This document shows positions 52,150 to 61,428 of a DNA stretch of 64,000 nucleotides, in pieces. The first letter of the stretch is position 1. Every line of letters begins with the position of its first letter. Origin of the DNA: Mogibacterium sp. (lineage in GTDB: Bacteria > Bacillota > Clostridia > Peptostreptococcales > Anaerovoracaceae); contig JAFRJV010000111.1 of NCBI GenBank assembly GCA_017432075.1, positions 1-64,000 on the forward strand, given 5' to 3'. The notes under the pieces are model-generated. The model was not told the origin of the DNA. It saw only the letters and a program-made list of their open reading frames with translations, and did no database searches. The position numbers and the translations under genes were made by a program.

Positions 52150-53457
52150 ATGAGCATTCAGAAAAAACTCAAAAATGTATATACAGTATGGTACCTGCTG
52201 ACGCTCAGAAGATCGTTTGACGGGGATCCTAAAAAGATAAAGGCCGATCAGAACCGCAAAGTGCACAGACTGATGAAGAGGGCTTACAGGATCCCGGTGT
52301 ACAGGGAGAAATTTGAGCTTTCGGGAACGACTCCGGCTGACTATCATTCAGCAGAGGATCTCGTCAAATTCCCGACACTCACAAAACCTGAGCTCCGTCT
52401 CTGGATGCAGCAGGAATGGGACGATCATCCGGAAAAGCATGATGATATCAACATCCTCAGCACAAGCGGATCATCCGGCACTCCGCTGAAGATGCTCTAT
52501 ACGCAGAAAGAACAGGCATGCAGTGATGCCAACTGGGCAAGAGCTCTGGCAGCGGCCGGATACAGACCGCTTCGCGGCAAAATGTATTCATTCTCGACAA
52601 GCCACAAGGGGCCGCGTAAAAAGGACAGAGACTCTATCATTCAGAAGTTTGGGCTTATGCGCCGCAAGGTCGTAGGCGAGGATCACATCGTCGGAGACGG
52701 CATCGCCGACCTTATAGCTGACATCAACGATTACAAGCCGGATCTTATCTGTCTCAGACGCAACGTCATGGTCAGAATGGTCGCTTATGCTGAAGAGCAC
52801 AACCTGAAAATATATAAACCGAAGTTCTATGCGCCTATCAGCGAAATGGTCGATGATGTGACACGCAAGCTGCTGGCCAGAGCTCTCGGGCCGGGACTCA
52901 TTGACGCATACGGAGTATCGGAGATGGGAAGCTTCATATATCAGTTCCCTGAGAAAGACTTCAGATACGTTGCCAATGATATCGCGGTCGCCAACGTATA
53001 TAACGATAACAACGAGCTCGCCGATGACGGCCGTATAGTCGTCACGTCTCTCTACAAGCATACATATCCGCTGATCAACTACGAGACGCTCGATCTTGGC
53101 AAGTCATTTGTAAAGGACGGCATCCGTTACTTCACGGATATCGAGGGCCGCATGAACGATCTCGTCAAGCACGAGGGAGGTGCGGATTCATCAGCGCTCC
53201 AGCTGATGAGGATCGCGAATCACACGGTCGGACTCTCGCAGTTCCGGTTCATCGAGGAGACTTATCACGACATGAAGATCCAGCTCGTCTCCGATCCGTT
53301 CAACAAGACCATGACAAAAGAGCAGATAGAAGAGAGGTTCATCACAGAGGTCACCAAGCTCTACGGCGATGAATTCAGGATCACCATCGAGTGGCTCGAC
53401 GAGCTGCCGCCGGAGAAGACGGGCAAGCAGAGATGCTTTGTCTGCAATGTGAAATAA
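52150..53457 (+). CDS. CapK-like / phenylacetate-CoA-ligase-family adenylate-forming enzyme
   Basis: 435 residues of the PaaK/CapK branch of AMP-forming enzymes. Motifs: FPTLTKPELR, STSGSSGTPLKMLYT (AMP-binding loop), DAYGVSEMGSF and TDIEGRMNDLVKHEGG. Genes of this type are frequent in capsule and teichoic-acid clusters, where the substrate is mostly unknown. It begins 18 bases after the ATP-grasp gene behind CGGAGG, and the epimerase starts 4 bases after its end, so the three form one operon. Confidence 0.85.
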   Translation: MSIQKKLKNVYTVWYLLTLRRSFDGDPKKIKADQNRKVHRLMKRAYRIPVYREKFELSGTTPADYHSAEDLVKFPTLTKPELRLWMQQEWDDHPEKHDDINILSTSGSSGTPLKMLYTQKEQACSDANWARALAAAGYRPLRGKMYSFSTSHKGPRKKDRDSIIQKFGLMRRKVVGEDHIVGDGIADLIADINDYKPDLICLRRNVMVRMVAYAEEHNLKIYKPKFYAPISEMVDDVTRKLLARALGPGLIDAYGVSEMGSFIYQFPEKDFRYVANDIAVANVYNDNNELADDGRIVVTSLYKHTYPLINYETLDLGKSFVKDGIRYFTDIEGRMNDLVKHEGGADSSALQLMRIANHTVGLSQFRFIEETYHDMKIQLVSDPFNKTMTKEQIEERFITEVTKLYGDEFRITIEWLDELPPEKTGKQRCFVCNVK

Positions 53458-53461
53458 TAAT

Positions 53462-54364
53462 ATGAAGATAGCATTGACGGGAGCGAGCGGCTTCATAGGG
53501 ACAGAGCTGCTTGTCGTAATGAATAGAAGAGATGACGTCAGTGTCATCGCTCTCACAAGGGACGCTTCGGGATGTGAAGATACTGAACGATGCGAATGGC
53601 GCGGCACGGACTACTCGGAGGACAGCCTGAAGGAGGCGCTGAGAGGCGCAGACACGGTGATCCATCTGGCCGGTGTGCGCGGCACGGAAAACGACCCTGA
53701 AAAGTTTGCCGTCAATGAACAGATGACCGCGAACATTCTTGATGCCACGGCGCACTGCGGCGCAAAGCGCATCGTTTTCGCTTCTACGATGTCAGTCTAT
53801 AACGACGACGGACTGATCCCATGGAAAGAGGATGCCCCGCTGAAGGGACGTTCATGTTATGGGGATTCCAAGGCAGAATGTGAGAAACTGATAACAGACT
53901 TCGCAGAAAGGACAGGCATCACCTATGGTATCGTGCGCATAGCCCAGGTACTGGGCAAGGGTGAAAAACGCCGCGGTATGATGAATGTGTTCCTCGATAC
54001 CGCACGTGACCACGGCACCATCAGGGTGATGGGCAAAAGCATCGCTAAAAAGCAGTACATATATGTAAAAGATCTTGCGGAGATCCTGATGATACTGGCC
54101 GCCGGCAACGAGAATTTAAGCGATGATGAAAATATCATCGTAAATGCCGGCATGCCTCAGGCATATACGAACCTCGAGGTAGCGCGTATAGTAAATGAGG
54201 TCTATAAAAATCCGGCTCCGATAGAATACGAAGATTCATATCCGGAAGCCGGGAGACCATTCCTGATGGATATAACAAGATTAAAAACTGCTTTAGGGTA
54301 CGAGCCTCTTGATATGAGGGAAGCGGTTATGGCATTTAGAGATGCAGATACTCAGCCATATTGA
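53462..54364 (+). CDS. NAD-dependent epimerase/dehydratase
   Basis: 300 residues of the extended short-chain dehydrogenase family. The NAD motif GASGFIGTELL is at 6-16, the catalytic pair is in SCYGDSKAECEK (YxxxK), and FASTMSVYNDD holds the usual Ser/Thr region. These enzymes change nucleotide-sugars; the exact sugar is unknown. The last 29 bases overlap the end of the decarboxylase gene on the other strand, and no terminator separates the two convergent operons. Confidence 0.87.
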   Translation: MKIALTGASGFIGTELLVVMNRRDDVSVIALTRDASGCEDTERCEWRGTDYSEDSLKEALRGADTVIHLAGVRGTENDPEKFAVNEQMTANILDATAHCGAKRIVFASTMSVYNDDGLIPWKEDAPLKGRSCYGDSKAECEKLITDFAERTGITYGIVRIAQVLGKGEKRRGMMNVFLDTARDHGTIRVMGKSIAKKQYIYVKDLAEILMILAAGNENLSDDENIIVNAGMPQAYTNLEVARIVNEVYKNPAPIEYEDSYPEAGRPFLMDITRLKTALGYEPLDMREAVMAFRDADTQPY

Positions 54365-55529
54365 AGCGTGCCGTCTCTATGCGGCTTCTCATGAGCCTGA
54401 GCTCGTTCCTTTCGTCAAGCATGTATACAGATGGAAGGTCTCTTGAAAGAAACATCGAGAAACCTTCATATACAGAATAGGCTCCGGTCCTGTAGAAGAT
54501 GAGCCTGTCGCCTTCTTTAAGACCTGTGAACGCGGCACCTCTTGCAATGACATCCGCCGTCGTGCACAGGCTTCCGCAGAGAGTCCATTTCTCTTCTTCT
54601 CCACCGGCCGATCCATCAGCAGGGATGTGTGTGATCACAGGTATCTGCATGCCCTGGATCTGACCGTCGTATTTCATTTGGTGCAGACCGCCGTCCAGTA
54701 TGGCGTAGTGCGTGCCGTCGTTGAATTTGGTGTCCGCTACGGTGTTTACGAGCCATCCGCACGGAGCCGCGAAGAACCTGCCCATCTCGACTGTGAGATG
54801 GACTCTGTGCGACAATTCGCGTATGCAATCTGATATGTCGGAAAGACGCGCGGCTTCCTTATCATCCGCGTCCGCGGCAAAATAGTCAACAGCAAGCCCC
54901 GTTCCGTACTCGATGCGCTCTGTAGTGAAACCGAGTTCTTCTTTCAGCCGGTCGATAAGCTTGTTGAGGCGCGCGATCTCCTTTATGATCTCTTTAGGTC
55001 TGGTCTTCTGTGTTCCCGTGAAATAGTGAATACCCTTTATATCCGTACCAGGATACGAGTCTCTGTCCGCGATGACTCTGAAAACATCGCTTTTATCCAT
55101 GCCGAACTGGCTTTCGCATGAAAGCCTGACCAGAACTTCAGCAGTGATCCCCCTCTCCGACGCGGCCTTGCTGATATATCTCAGATGGTTTTCACTTTCA
55201 GCGGTTAGTATCCTCACGCCGTAGTCGATCGCCGTATTGACTTCCGCCTGTGATTTGTTGACGCCCGAGAATATGATCTTTGCGGGATCTATATCAAGAG
55301 CCCTGCAGATCTCAAGTTCGCCCGGGCTGCAGACCTCGATCTTTGAAAATTCCTCAGGCAAAACAGCGAGCAAAAAAGGATTTGCTTTTATTGAATAACA
55401 AATGTCAGTGTCTTCTCCGAAGGCTTCTTTTACCATCTTTGCTCTTGCGGCAAAGGCTTGCGCGGAGAAGACGTATGCAGGGGAAGCGACCTCCCCGAAG
55501 GCTTGTCTGAGTGCGGATTGCACGGTCAT
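54336..55529 (-). CDS. PLP-dependent decarboxylase, alanine-racemase/DAP-decarboxylase fold
   Basis: 397 residues. The PLP lysine is Lys48 in YSIKANPF; further family blocks are KIIFSGVNKSQAEV, IHYFTGTQ, IEYGTGLAVDYF, EMGRFF (DapDC: EPGR) and LCGSLCTTADVIARG (Cys322), with Tyr351 in GAYSVY. DAP decarboxylases read CESGD where this protein has CTTAD, so the side-chain specificity is probably different. Relatives with such changes act on acids tied to a carrier protein in other pathways (BtrK in butirosin). Its start shares one base with the stop of the carrier-protein gene. Inferred: decarboxylates an amino acid, free or carrier-bound, for the dlt-like system. Confidence 0.87.
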   Translation of the reverse strand: MTVQSALRQAFGEVASPAYVFSAQAFAARAKMVKEAFGEDTDICYSIKANPFLLAVLPEEFSKIEVCSPGELEICRALDIDPAKIIFSGVNKSQAEVNTAIDYGVRILTAESENHLRYISKAASERGITAEVLVRLSCESQFGMDKSDVFRVIADRDSYPGTDIKGIHYFTGTQKTRPKEIIKEIARLNKLIDRLKEELGFTTERIEYGTGLAVDYFAADADDKEAARLSDISDCIRELSHRVHLTVEMGRFFAAPCGWLVNTVADTKFNDGTHYAILDGGLHQMKYDGQIQGMQIPVITHIPADGSAGGEEEKWTLCGSLCTTADVIARGAAFTGLKEGDRLIFYRTGAYSVYEGFSMFLSRDLPSVYMLDERNELRLMRSRIETARFNMAEYLHL

Positions 55530-55759
55530 TACTCCTCTTCCTGAAGTTTTTCGATCAGCGCGAGCATGGCCTCTGCCGAATTGAAATTCTCCGGTACGAG
55601 GTTGGCAGGCCTGATAGTGATATCGAATGCGTCGTTAAGATTGCCTACCAGCGATATGATATCGAACGAATCGAGTATGCCGCCGGTAACAAGGGATTTC
55701 TCAGCTGCAAAGTCAACGTCAGGTCTGAGTTCTTCCAGGATCTCCATCAATTCTTCCAT
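55529..55759 (-). CDS. Acyl/aminoacyl carrier protein
   Basis: 76 residues, the size of ACP and DltC. The phosphopantetheine site is Ser31 in GGILDSFDIISL, and the protein is acidic and helical. In a dlt operon this would hold the aminoacyl group as a thioester between the adenylating enzyme and the MBOAT. It lies between the adenylation gene (25 bases upstream) and the decarboxylase gene (1-base overlap). Confidence 0.92.
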   Translation of the reverse strand: MEELMEILEELRPDVDFAAEKSLVTGGILDSFDIISLVGNLNDAFDITIRPANLVPENFNSAEAMLALIEKLQEEE

Positions 55760-55784
55760 TTTTGATTCCTCCAGTTCTGTTTTA

Positions 55785-57305
55785 TTATTTCATCATTTCT
55801 TTTAATTCACTCATCGCGATCTTGCCGTTAGGCAGATGAGGCATCTCATCGAGAGCCACCAGTTTGCGCGGTACCATAAAGGCCGGCATGTCCGCTCTGA
55901 ATCTCAGTGTTATCTCTTTTGCGGTCGCAGGACCTGCATAGAACAGATAGATCAGTTCACGTGCTTTGTCGTAGAGAGACGCGCATTCTGTGACGCCGTC
56001 TACGGTCAGAGCATACGCCTCGACTTCGGCGAGCTCGACTCTGTGGCCCATGTGCTTTATCTGCCTGTCCATGCGGCCGTGGAAGTACAGTTCGCCATCC
56101 TCTCCGATATGCCCGAGGTCGCCGCAGAGATATATCATCTCCGGATAATCGTCATTCAGAGGATTCTGCATGAAGACCTTTTCGGTCTGCTCTTTTGATC
56201 TGTAATAACCTATCGCAAGGCATGGACCCTTGACGCATATCTGGCCGATCTCTCCGTCCGGAGTCTCGGACCACTCGCCGCTTTCTTCGTCATGCGTGAG
56301 CAGCAGTATCTGATAATGCTTATATGGCCTTCCGATAGGAAGCACGGTATCATCTGTGACAATGTCCTCGAGCACATAATATGTGCATGACGCGGTCGCT
56401 TCCGTAGGACCGTACTGGTTTATGAACGTCACATCCGGGAGATTTTGCTGCCAGACGCGAAGATACTTGTTTGATATGACCGAGCCGGAGAACACGATTC
56501 TTTTAAGATGCTCAGGCTTGCTTTCAGCAAATCCGCCAAGCTTTGCCGGGATCTCAAGACCCGCGCAGCTCCAGCACAGTGTAGTAACATTGTAGTCGTT
56601 GAGTGTCTTGAAAAGGGCGTCAGGCATAGCGAATTCGTTCTTCGGTACCATAACGGTGCTCGCGCCTCTCATCAGAGGCAGGTACATATCCCTGATAGCC
56701 GCTATGTAGTCAAGAGGGGCCTGATTGCCAAGCACATCGCTCTCATCAAGTCCAATGATCTCATCGAGGCCTTCGAGATAGCAGATCAGGGAACGGTGGG
56801 ACGTGAGCACGCCCTTAGGCTTTCCTGTCGAACCCGAGGTAAAGATCATATAGAGAGGAGAGGATTCGGTAACGGAAGCTTCTCTTGCCGCGACGAGATC
56901 TTCATCCACCGGATACGCGAGCAGATCTTCCATCAGAGCGATCTCACAGTCTCCGGCAACGGCTTCAGCAGTCGCAAGATGCGCTTTATCGACGATGACT
57001 ATCGCTGGCTCGGCTACGCTCATTATCTGCTCGAGCCTCTGGCGCGGCACTTCCGCGTCCATCGGAGCGTAAAAACAACCCGCGCGGGCCACACCCATGT
57101 AGCAGGCAGGCGTGAACACGTCGCGGCCGGACATGACGGCAACGGGACGCTCAATGCCGGAGCGCTGCGCGACCCATGTCGCGACTGCCGCGGAATAACG
57201 TTCCACTTCTTCAAACGATACAGATTTTTCCGTGTCCGTATAGACGGTCCTGCTGCCATATGAAGCGGCTGAACGTCTTATCCAGTCAAATACCTGTGAT
57301 GCCAT
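55785..57305 (-). CDS. DltA-like amino-acid adenylation enzyme
   Basis: 506 residues, close to DltA in length. Core motifs: FTSGSTGKPKG (155-165), INQYGPTEATASC, GEIGQICVKGPCLAIGYY, YLCGDLGHIGEDGELYFHGR and LPNGKIAM with the catalytic Lys. The block that holds the alpha-amino-binding Asp in DltA (FSFD in APFSFD) reads APLDYIAAIRDMY here, so that Asp looks moved or missing and D-alanine is not a safe guess. It would load the carrier protein at 55529. Named DltA-like by family and operon context only. Confidence 0.87.
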   Translation of the reverse strand: MASQVFDWIRRSAASYGSRTVYTDTEKSVSFEEVERYSAAVATWVAQRSGIERPVAVMSGRDVFTPACYMGVARAGCFYAPMDAEVPRQRLEQIMSVAEPAIVIVDKAHLATAEAVAGDCEIALMEDLLAYPVDEDLVAAREASVTESSPLYMIFTSGSTGKPKGVLTSHRSLICYLEGLDEIIGLDESDVLGNQAPLDYIAAIRDMYLPLMRGASTVMVPKNEFAMPDALFKTLNDYNVTTLCWSCAGLEIPAKLGGFAESKPEHLKRIVFSGSVISNKYLRVWQQNLPDVTFINQYGPTEATASCTYYVLEDIVTDDTVLPIGRPYKHYQILLLTHDEESGEWSETPDGEIGQICVKGPCLAIGYYRSKEQTEKVFMQNPLNDDYPEMIYLCGDLGHIGEDGELYFHGRMDRQIKHMGHRVELAEVEAYALTVDGVTECASLYDKARELIYLFYAGPATAKEITLRFRADMPAFMVPRKLVALDEMPHLPNGKIAMSELKEMMK

Positions 57306-57351
57306 ATGTGTTCTCCTTTAACAATTAATAGAAACAGATATACGCGTATTA

Positions 57352-58518
57352 CTAGTCGTTCGCGCGTTCAGTTATCATTTCGAGCAGACGAGGGGAATCC
57401 GCGAGAGTCCTGACTTCACCGTTCGCGATCATCTCTTCCGCGATGTCGCACAGTATCTCGTAGTAGGCCGCAGCCTTGTCCCAGTCTTCACTGAGAGAGG
57501 CGTCGAGCTCTGAAGGCCCGATACCCATCTCGTCCTGTATGTATTTTCCAAGATATTCAGTGATCTTCTTCTGTCCGCGCACATTCGGATGGCTGCGGTT
57601 GTAATAATCGGTGGTCTCATCCAGACCTATATCGTAGAACGCTTTCTCAAGATCGAGGGTCGCGCACCCCTTGCTTTCCGCGAGTTCAAGGACGCTGTTC
57701 ATGCGTTTGTTCGCATTGAAGTCCTTAGGGTAAAGCATCACGGAAGGATACTTCACAAAGAGTACCGGGATGCCCTCATCGCTGCAAAAATCGATGAAAT
57801 CAGTAATGATCTCTTCAGTATTCTGGTCAAGCTCGATCTTGTCGGATGAAAAACACTCTTCATCCAGCGGTTTGAACTCCTCCGCGTCTGTTATGGTCTC
57901 AACGCCTTTCAGCGGAGAAGGGCCATAACTGTCGATTGCCATTCTTTCCTGTATGCTCAGAAGGTTGGAAGGGACCTTCGTGTGGTACCTGATGAAAGGG
58001 AAAGCATAGCTCAGCGCGTCGCTTTCGTCCGACCGTACGCTCATTTCATATGCTGTTTCCATTCTCTCCGCGGAGAGAGGGGTGTAATTGCTGAGCATAT
58101 AAAGCGGATACTTGCGGCTGCGGACCGTGTCGGCATCGTAGCCTCCGCCAAAGGTATCTATAGCGATGAGCTTTGGTTTCTGAGTCCAGAGAGCTTTCTT
58201 GACAGCCGGTTTCCACGCCGTGCATGATGAGCCGGCAATGACCAGCGGATACGATGTATAGCCGAATTTCCCGTACGCGTAGGCCGATGAGAAGCCTGAA
58301 TATGACTGGCTCGATCCGAGAACCAGGACGTCTATACTGTTTTCAGGCTCCTTGCCGAACTGGATTATGCGTGTTACATCCGTGGTCATAGGAATGCAGA
58401 GGTAATACTGCATGAAAGAAACAGCCGAAAGTACTATAGCCAGCAACGCTGCCACCGCTATAGTCCTTTTCAGATATTTTTTTCTGTTCGATTTTATTTC
58501 AGGCTTAGTTTCAGTCAT
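57352..58518 (-). CDS. DltD-like SGNH-fold membrane-anchored protein
   Basis: 388 residues. One N-terminal membrane segment (about 18-40) and an outside SGNH-type domain: LVLGSSQSYSGFS (candidate Ser69/Ser70) and the Asp/His block DYYNRSHPNVRG. DltD has the same layout and helps transfer D-alanine to lipoteichoic acid after the MBOAT step. It sits between MBOAT and adenylation genes, as expected. 8 bases separate it from the MBOAT gene. Confidence 0.82.
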   Translation of the reverse strand: MTETKPEIKSNRKKYLKRTIAVAALLAIVLSAVSFMQYYLCIPMTTDVTRIIQFGKEPENSIDVLVLGSSQSYSGFSSAYAYGKFGYTSYPLVIAGSSCTAWKPAVKKALWTQKPKLIAIDTFGGGYDADTVRSRKYPLYMLSNYTPLSAERMETAYEMSVRSDESDALSYAFPFIRYHTKVPSNLLSIQERMAIDSYGPSPLKGVETITDAEEFKPLDEECFSSDKIELDQNTEEIITDFIDFCSDEGIPVLFVKYPSVMLYPKDFNANKRMNSVLELAESKGCATLDLEKAFYDIGLDETTDYYNRSHPNVRGQKKITEYLGKYIQDEMGIGPSELDASLSEDWDKAAAYYEILCDIAEEMIANGEVRTLADSPRLLEMITERAND

Positions 58519-58526
58519 TTTTGTGA

Positions 58527-60167
58527 TTAGAACTGCATGTAAACGAATTCAGCAGGGTCATACAAAGGCCCATATGTGCCAAGCACAAGCACCAGCATGA
58601 TAAGGCCGAGAAGAGCCAGCCACTGTATGAATCCGCTGCGTCTCTCCAGAAGCTCCCCAGGAGTGTCCAGTGAAGTTATTTCGAGCCTTATGCTTATATA
58701 CAGCAGGATCATCGCGCCAAGCATGATAGTCGCGTACTCGGTCTTATAGAGCCCCAGAGTCTTGATCTGCTCCATGAAAACGCTTTTGTTCTGATCACTT
58801 ATGATGAGTTTCATCATCTGTATGGCGTTAGTGAAATTATCCGCTATGTCGAAAATGTAGCCTATGAGAACGATGACGAATGTCCTAAGCATCTGGAAAA
58901 GTTTCCACCATGCCGCCTCGCTGTTTATGTGCAGCGCATTGCGTGATTTGTCATAGACCGGACCGAGCATCGCGGAGAGCATGATGATGAGACCGTTCCA
59001 CACACCGAATCCAATGTATTTGCTATTGGCTCCATGCCATATACCGACGCAGAGGAAAACTATGAACGATGCCATCGCGGTAGTGAAGACCTTTGAAAGG
59101 TGCTTGCCCGCGGCGGTCTTTCCGAATGATGATCCCGCGATCGCCGCGCTGATGCGTTTTGAGAGATCTGACATCGCGATAGGGTAGAAGACGTAGTTCT
59201 TCATCCACGCGCCGAGGGTAATGTGCCACCTGCGCCAGTACTCGCTTATGGACTTTGAGAAGTACGGCTGGCGGAAGTTGACCTCGAGTTCGATGCCCAT
59301 GATCCTGCAGATACCCCGTGAGATATCGATGCCGCCCGAGAAGTCCGTATAGAGCTGAAGCGCGTAGAGGAGCGAAATGAACAGCACCATCGTTCCTCCG
59401 TAGCCTTCAAAATCAGCGGTGCCGTTCAGCCCGCCGTTTGCGTAATAAGCCTTGATGCCTCTCCAGGCACAGTCGGCGATAACGAGTTTTTTGAACAGTC
59501 CCCAGAAAATGTTCATAACGCCCTGCTTGAAATTGATCCATTCAAGCTTGTGCTCTCCGATGAGCTGGCTGTGCAGCTTGTTATAAGAGCTGATAGGCCC
59601 CTGTATTATCTGTGGGAAGAAAGAGACGAATAGAGCGAACTTGAATATATTCCTTTCCGGCTCAACGGTCTCTCTGTATACGTCGATTAGATAGCCGGTG
59701 GCTATGAAGGTATAGAAGGACACGCCAAGCGGAAGAAGCAGGTGGATCTGCGGCGCTTCGTCAGGCGATCCTCCAAGCAGCGACGCTATGCTGCCGGAAA
59801 AGAAATTGAAGTATTTAAGAAGGAAGAGTATGCCGAAATTCAGGATGAGGCAGGCGGCGAGTACGCGGCGCCTTTTCTTTTGAGAAGCATCCTTGAAAGC
59901 TTTTTTCTCTTCTTTTGACCACTCGGCCTTGTGATTCTTTACCTCAGCTTTTGTATATTTGGAAATGTCGGCCATCTTAGTGGCAGCCAAATATATCGTG
60001 ATTATGGTAACGAGAATGAATACCGTGTACTGAAAACTGTTATAGACATAAAAAAAACTGCTCGCAATCAGAAGCACTACCCACTGGTATTGCTTCTTTG
60101 GAACAGCAAAATAAACGATACCCGTTATAATTGCAAAAGCCGCAAACGGGAGAGATGTCAGTGCCAT
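58527..60167 (-). CDS. MBOAT-family acyltransferase (DltB/AlgI-like)
   Basis: 546 residues, many membrane segments, with a charged loop at 65-100 (KNHKAEWSKEEKKAFKDASQ). Motifs: FFPQIIQGPISSY, EYWRRWHITLGAWMKNYVFYP and catalytic His378 in GIWHGANS. It would take the acyl or aminoacyl group from the carrier protein at 55529 and pass it outward. First gene of the dlt-like operon; AGGGGG precedes the ATG and a good promoter lies at 60202-60230. A second MBOAT in the window (46830) has a DHHW partner instead, so the two probably move different groups. Confidence 0.92.
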   Translation of the reverse strand: MALTSLPFAAFAIITGIVYFAVPKKQYQWVVLLIASSFFYVYNSFQYTVFILVTIITIYLAATKMADISKYTKAEVKNHKAEWSKEEKKAFKDASQKKRRRVLAACLILNFGILFLLKYFNFFSGSIASLLGGSPDEAPQIHLLLPLGVSFYTFIATGYLIDVYRETVEPERNIFKFALFVSFFPQIIQGPISSYNKLHSQLIGEHKLEWINFKQGVMNIFWGLFKKLVIADCAWRGIKAYYANGGLNGTADFEGYGGTMVLFISLLYALQLYTDFSGGIDISRGICRIMGIELEVNFRQPYFSKSISEYWRRWHITLGAWMKNYVFYPIAMSDLSKRISAAIAGSSFGKTAAGKHLSKVFTTAMASFIVFLCVGIWHGANSKYIGFGVWNGLIIMLSAMLGPVYDKSRNALHINSEAAWWKLFQMLRTFVIVLIGYIFDIADNFTNAIQMMKLIISDQNKSVFMEQIKTLGLYKTEYATIMLGAMILLYISIRLEITSLDTPGELLERRSGFIQWLALLGLIMLVLVLGTYGPLYDPAEFVYMQF

Positions 60168-60201
60168 TCAGTTATAGCCCCCTCAGTTTTATATTGCTTC
60201 A

Positions 60202-60230
60202 ATATTATACTAAAACAGGCGTTTCTTCAA
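60202..60230 (-). promoter_or_regulatory. Promoter of the dlt-like operon
   Basis: On the minus strand TTGAAG (60225-60230), 17 bases, TAATAT (60202-60207), with TATAAT overlapping at 60204-60209. It lies 35 bases before the MBOAT start. Confidence 0.7.
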
Positions 60231-60263
60231 GTTGATATGCGTTCCGGCCGTGTAAAGATAAAG

Positions 60264-61217
60264 CTAGTTATCCGAACGTTCTTTTTTGTCCCCGTATATC
60301 TCGCGCACCACGTATTGCGGATAGTTGCCCATCGTCAGGAACATCCTCCCCACATATTCTCCGACTATGCCGAGCGTCAGCAGGATTATGCCCGAGAATA
60401 TGATTATGGTCATCATTGTGGATGTCCAGCCCAGGATCTTAGTCTTGCTGATGATCTTACGGATCAGCAGCCAGACAAGACCAAGCACTCCGCAGGCTGT
60501 TGTGAAAATTCCGATCTTTTGCGCAAAGATAAGAGGGACGACCGAGAAGCCCGCGATGTTTGACCAGAGGCTGAGAAGCTTTTTAAGTGTATAACCTGAT
60601 TCGCCGGAGACTCTCTCGAAGTGCTCGATAGGCACACTTGCGATGCGGTCAGCCGATACAGTCCTCAGGATGAGTCCCTGCATCTGTGTGTAGTGAGCAG
60701 GGTATGTGATGATGCTGTCCCTTACGTACTTCTTCATCATGACGAAGCTGGAAGTCTTCATATCCTTTGGCTTTCCGATCAGGACCCTTACGCTCATATG
60801 AGTGAACCAGGATCCGAAATTCCTGAAGCCGGAATGCTTTTTGTCAGCGTAGTAGCCGTATACTACGTCATGATCATCATCCAGACCGCCAAACATGGTG
60901 TCAAGCTGCGAAGGATGGGTCTGACCGTCGTCATCCATCAATATGATGACATCACCTTTTGCGTAATTGAGTCCGCAGATTATGGCGTTGTGCTGCCCCA
61001 CGTTGTGAGCGAGTGCGATCGCGGTTACGCAGTCATGGTCTCCGGCCAGACTTCTGAGTTCTCTGACTGTCTCGCCGCTGTCCGGAGAGAAATCGTCCAC
61101 AAGAATGAACTCATAAGGAGTCCTGCCGAGGCGATCAAGTTCAGCCATTGTTTCTTCGACTACTTTTCTTATTGTATGCGCCGATCTGTAGCACGGTATC
61201 ACTATCGAATAACTCAT
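60264..61217 (-). CDS. Polyprenyl-phosphate-type GT2 glycosyltransferase
   Basis: 317 residues. A GT2 domain (YSIVIPCYRSAHTIRKVVEE, FILVDDFSPDSG, ILMDDDGQTHPSQ) is followed by two membrane helices (about 230-255 and 268-292), the layout of ArnC/DPM1-type enzymes that put a sugar on undecaprenyl phosphate. Such lipid-linked sugars feed extracellular glycosylation of teichoic acids. It has its own promoter and lies 97 bases upstream of the dlt-like operon, which also has its own, so co-transcription is possible but not needed. Confidence 0.9.
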   Translation of the reverse strand: MSYSIVIPCYRSAHTIRKVVEETMAELDRLGRTPYEFILVDDFSPDSGETVRELRSLAGDHDCVTAIALAHNVGQHNAIICGLNYAKGDVIILMDDDGQTHPSQLDTMFGGLDDDHDVVYGYYADKKHSGFRNFGSWFTHMSVRVLIGKPKDMKTSSFVMMKKYVRDSIITYPAHYTQMQGLILRTVSADRIASVPIEHFERVSGESGYTLKKLLSLWSNIAGFSVVPLIFAQKIGIFTTACGVLGLVWLLIRKIISKTKILGWTSTMMTIIIFSGIILLTLGIVGEYVGRMFLTMGNYPQYVVREIYGDKKERSDN

Positions 61218-61245
61218 TTTTCAAATCCTTTCAAACTCCTTTTTC

Positions 61246-61274
61246 ATTTTATTATTTATCCGGTCTGTTGGCAA
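61246..61274 (-). promoter_or_regulatory. Promoter of the GT2 gene
   Basis: On the minus strand TTGCCA (61269-61274), 17 bases, TAAAAT (61246-61251), followed by AAAGGAG before the start at 61217. Confidence 0.65.
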
Positions 61275-61338
61275 TGAGGACTTTAAGCATGAGTATTTGC
61301 TTAATATTTTTTTATTGATACTCCGGTCTATCATTTAA

Positions 61339-61367
61339 TTGCATTACAGAGCTTCTTCTGATAGAAT
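61339..61367 (+). promoter_or_regulatory. Promoter of the L,D-transpeptidase gene
   Basis: TTGCAT (61339-61344), 17 bases, TAGAAT (61362-61367), about 61 bases before the start at 61429. Divergent from the GT2 promoter in the same 211-base gap. Confidence 0.6.
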
Positions 61368-61428
61368 ATCATGGCTAAAGAATGTATTGATTAGTTAATC
61401 TATATTTTTACAGAAGGGATATAGTTAT

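Noticed and set aside
55785..57305. Naming the operon dltABCD outright
   Set aside because: The adenylation enzyme lacks the expected Asp position for D-alanine by eye and a decarboxylase is present, so D-alanine as substrate is not supported.
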